Positions 62,817 through 64,000 of a stretch of 64,000 nucleotides of DNA are shown here, piece after piece. The position numbers and the translations under genes were made by a program. Under the pieces are notes generated by a model. The model saw only the letters and a list, made by a program, of their open reading frames with translations, did no database searches and was not told where the DNA came from. The first letter of the stretch is position 1, and each line of letters opens with the position of its first letter. Origin of the DNA: Bacteroides fragilis (GTDB taxonomy: Bacteria; Bacteroidota; Bacteroidia; Bacteroidales; DTGW01); NCBI GenBank assembly GCA_945889005.1, contig CAMDBI010000018.1:1-64000 (forward strand), given 5' to 3'.

Positions 62817-63455
62817 ATGAAAATGTTGACAGGGGAGGAAATAGATAGCGATAGAGGCTTGAATATTATGTTGGTCGACAGTAAGCCATATTTCAGGAAA
62901 GGAATGCGAGATATGCTTTTGAGTGAGTTTGAAAACAGAATAAACGAAATTTCTGAAGCTTCCAATGGGAAAGAATTTCTTGAAAAAATAAAAGAGTTTC
63001 CAGCCAATATCGTATTTATGGAAACCGAGCAATCGGAAATAAATGGTGTAGATGCTACCTCAACAGCCTCAAAGCTTTTTCCCGATTTAAAAATATTTGC
63101 TCTGTCGGCATACGACGATAGTCAATATGTTACAGAAATACTCAACGCAGGTGCTTATGGTTTTTTGTCGAAAAATGAAAATGTTTTAGAACGAATCAGG
63201 AGCATAATCAATTCTTTTGAAATAGGATACAGTTCTGAAAGCGCAAAAAATCCCGAAGCAATTTTAAACGGTCTGATGTTTGAATGCCCAATGAGAGTTG
63301 AAACCAACAATTGCCCGATATTGAAGATACGACAAAAACAAGTTATTGAGCGTTTCAATCATTTGCGAATGCTTAGTTCTATAGAAAAAACAAGCCTATA
63401 CAACTTACATAAGGCTTGTTTGACCAATCGCGAAAGAAACAAAATATATCAATAG
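62817..63455 (+). CDS. Degenerate response-regulator-like protein (NarL-type receiver)
   Basis: This protein of about 212 residues has a receiver-like domain (about 15-140). The phospho-acceptor position is glutamate (E69, in IVFMETEQSEINGVDAT where NarL-type proteins have MDxxMPxMNG). Only one of the two acidic residues that bind Mg2+ remains (LVDSK, D21). The signalling Ser (FALSAY, S97) and Lys (FLSKNE, K119) are kept. The C-terminal region (about 185-212) may be a decayed LuxR-type helix-turn-helix. Such a protein is likely phosphorylation-independent. ATG 62817 is preferred over a GTG at 62748. Confidence 0.72.
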   Translation: MKMLTGEEIDSDRGLNIMLVDSKPYFRKGMRDMLLSEFENRINEISEASNGKEFLEKIKEFPANIVFMETEQSEINGVDATSTASKLFPDLKIFALSAYDDSQYVTEILNAGAYGFLSKNENVLERIRSIINSFEIGYSSESAKNPEAILNGLMFECPMRVETNNCPILKIRQKQVIERFNHLRMLSSIEKTSLYNLHKACLTNRERNKIYQ

Positions 63456-63465
63456 AATCGAAATA

Positions 63466-64000
63466 TTAAAATTCGAGAAAGAAGTCGTTTCCTTTGTCGT
63501 CGCAAATGATGAATGCAGGGAAATTTTCGATTGTAATTTTTCGAATAGCCTCCATTCCTAAATCTTCGAAATCGACCAATTCGACCGATTTAATGTTTTC
63601 TTTTGCCAAAATAGCCGCTGGCCCACCAATAGAACCGAGGTAAAAACCACCATGCTTTTTGCAGGCCTCGCGCACTTGAGCCGAGCGGTTTCCTTTGGCA
63701 ACCATCACCATCGATCCGCCATGTTGCATAAACAGGTCGACATACGAGTCCATACGTCCGGCTGTTGTAGGTCCAAAGCTTCCAGATGCCATTCCTTTTG
63801 GAGTCTTGGCTGGTCCGGCGTAGTATATTGGGTAACGTTTAAAATATTCGGGCATTGTCTTGCCTTCGTCGAGCATTTGTTTGATTCGAGCATGAGCTAT
63901 GTCGCGCGCTACAATAAGTGTACCCTTTAGATTGAGACGTGTTTTGACCGGATGATGCGAAAGTATTTTAAGAACATCTTCCATAGGCTGGTCGAGATCA
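63466..64000 (-). CDS. fumA: Class I fumarate hydratase, C-terminal part (partial)
   Basis: The frame is open to the window edge (before the internal ATG at 63984 it reads DLDQP), so the N-terminal catalytic domain with the [4Fe-4S] cysteines lies outside. The visible 178 residues are the beta domain, with [48 protein letters not shown] (motifs YAGPAKTP and [12 protein letters not shown]) and KGNRSAQV. This type hydrates fumarate to malate and is oxygen-sensitive. It complements sdhCAB in the window. Confidence 0.92.
   Translation of the reverse strand, partial: DLDQPMEDVLKILSHHPVKTRLNLKGTLIVARDIAHARIKQMLDEGKTMPEYFKRYPIYYAGPAKTPKGMASGSFGPTTAGRMDSYVDLFMQHGGSMVMVAKGNRSAQVREACKKHGGFYLGSIGGPAAILAKENIKSVELVDFEDLGMEAIRKITIENFPAFIICDDKGNDFFLEF

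Noticed and set aside
1-64000. tRNA, rRNA or CRISPR loci
   Set aside because: Intergenic regions were scanned by eye for cloverleaf arms, CCA ends, rRNA words and regularly spaced repeats; only short dispersed palindromes and the 42-bp array were found.

Overview
The window is a contiguous piece of a chromosome from a member of the Bacteroidota, most like the Bacteroidales or their uncultured relatives. This rests on low GC content, on promoters of the TTTG / TAnnTTTG type with weak ribosome binding sites, and on the gene families present. Those include a TonB-dependent receptor with a carboxypeptidase-like N-terminus, a LytS/LytTR pair, a short NuoG without its molybdopterin domain, a single-subunit SdhC, a lamin-tail/FlgD-like surface protein, a HYC_CC_PP protein and DUF6261. 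The species cannot be named from the sequence. No rRNA, tRNA, CRISPR array, prophage or complete transposon was seen.

Layout. 1-5100: the tail of an ATPase/nuclease-like protein, a thioredoxin-fold secreted protein, radC, rpsT, tsaC and a glycosyltransferase. 5179-8809: a diaminopimelate/lysine block (dapL diverging from dapF and lysA), completed by asd at 15601. 8967-15300: an esterase, a ResB/CcsA cytochrome c maturation pair, a secreted six-hairpin-like protein, the adenine salvage pair apt-mtnN and a Nudix hydrolase. Two inverted copies of a MITE-like element lie at 8819 and 15300. 16866-24258: a large surface protein, sdhCAB and an aminopeptidase P. 24389-27519: a putative metal-uptake cluster (Cys-rich HYC_CC_PP protein, TonB receptor, HMA-domain protein).

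27516-40652 is a complete 14-gene nuoA-N operon on the minus strand. With sdhCAB and a class I fumarase at the right edge, the window holds much of the electron-transport core. 40762-48632: a conserved secreted protein, an O-antigen ligase-like protein, a LytS/LytTR two-component system, a 42-residue lipoprotein, an ABC-F ATPase and an RRM protein. 48824-53154: grpE-dnaJ and a NatAB-type ABC exporter.

53155-55800 is the accessory part. It holds a hicBA toxin-antitoxin pair between inverted repeats, a 42-bp tandem repeat that looks like a decayed Tyr/Pro-rich gene, a GC-richer DUF6261 gene and a ParE-type toxin cut short beside it. 55971-64000: a NaChBac-like sodium channel, a Gfo/Idh oxidoreductase, two FKBP isomerases, an MscS channel, an EamA transporter behind a structured leader, two small ORFs, a degenerate response regulator and the end of a fumarase.

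The observations most worth following are three. The DapF homologue has serine in place of both catalytic cysteines. The leader before the EamA transporter has a textbook promoter, a terminator and a mutually exclusive antiterminator. The 42-bp repeat array has stop codons recurring at its unit boundaries.
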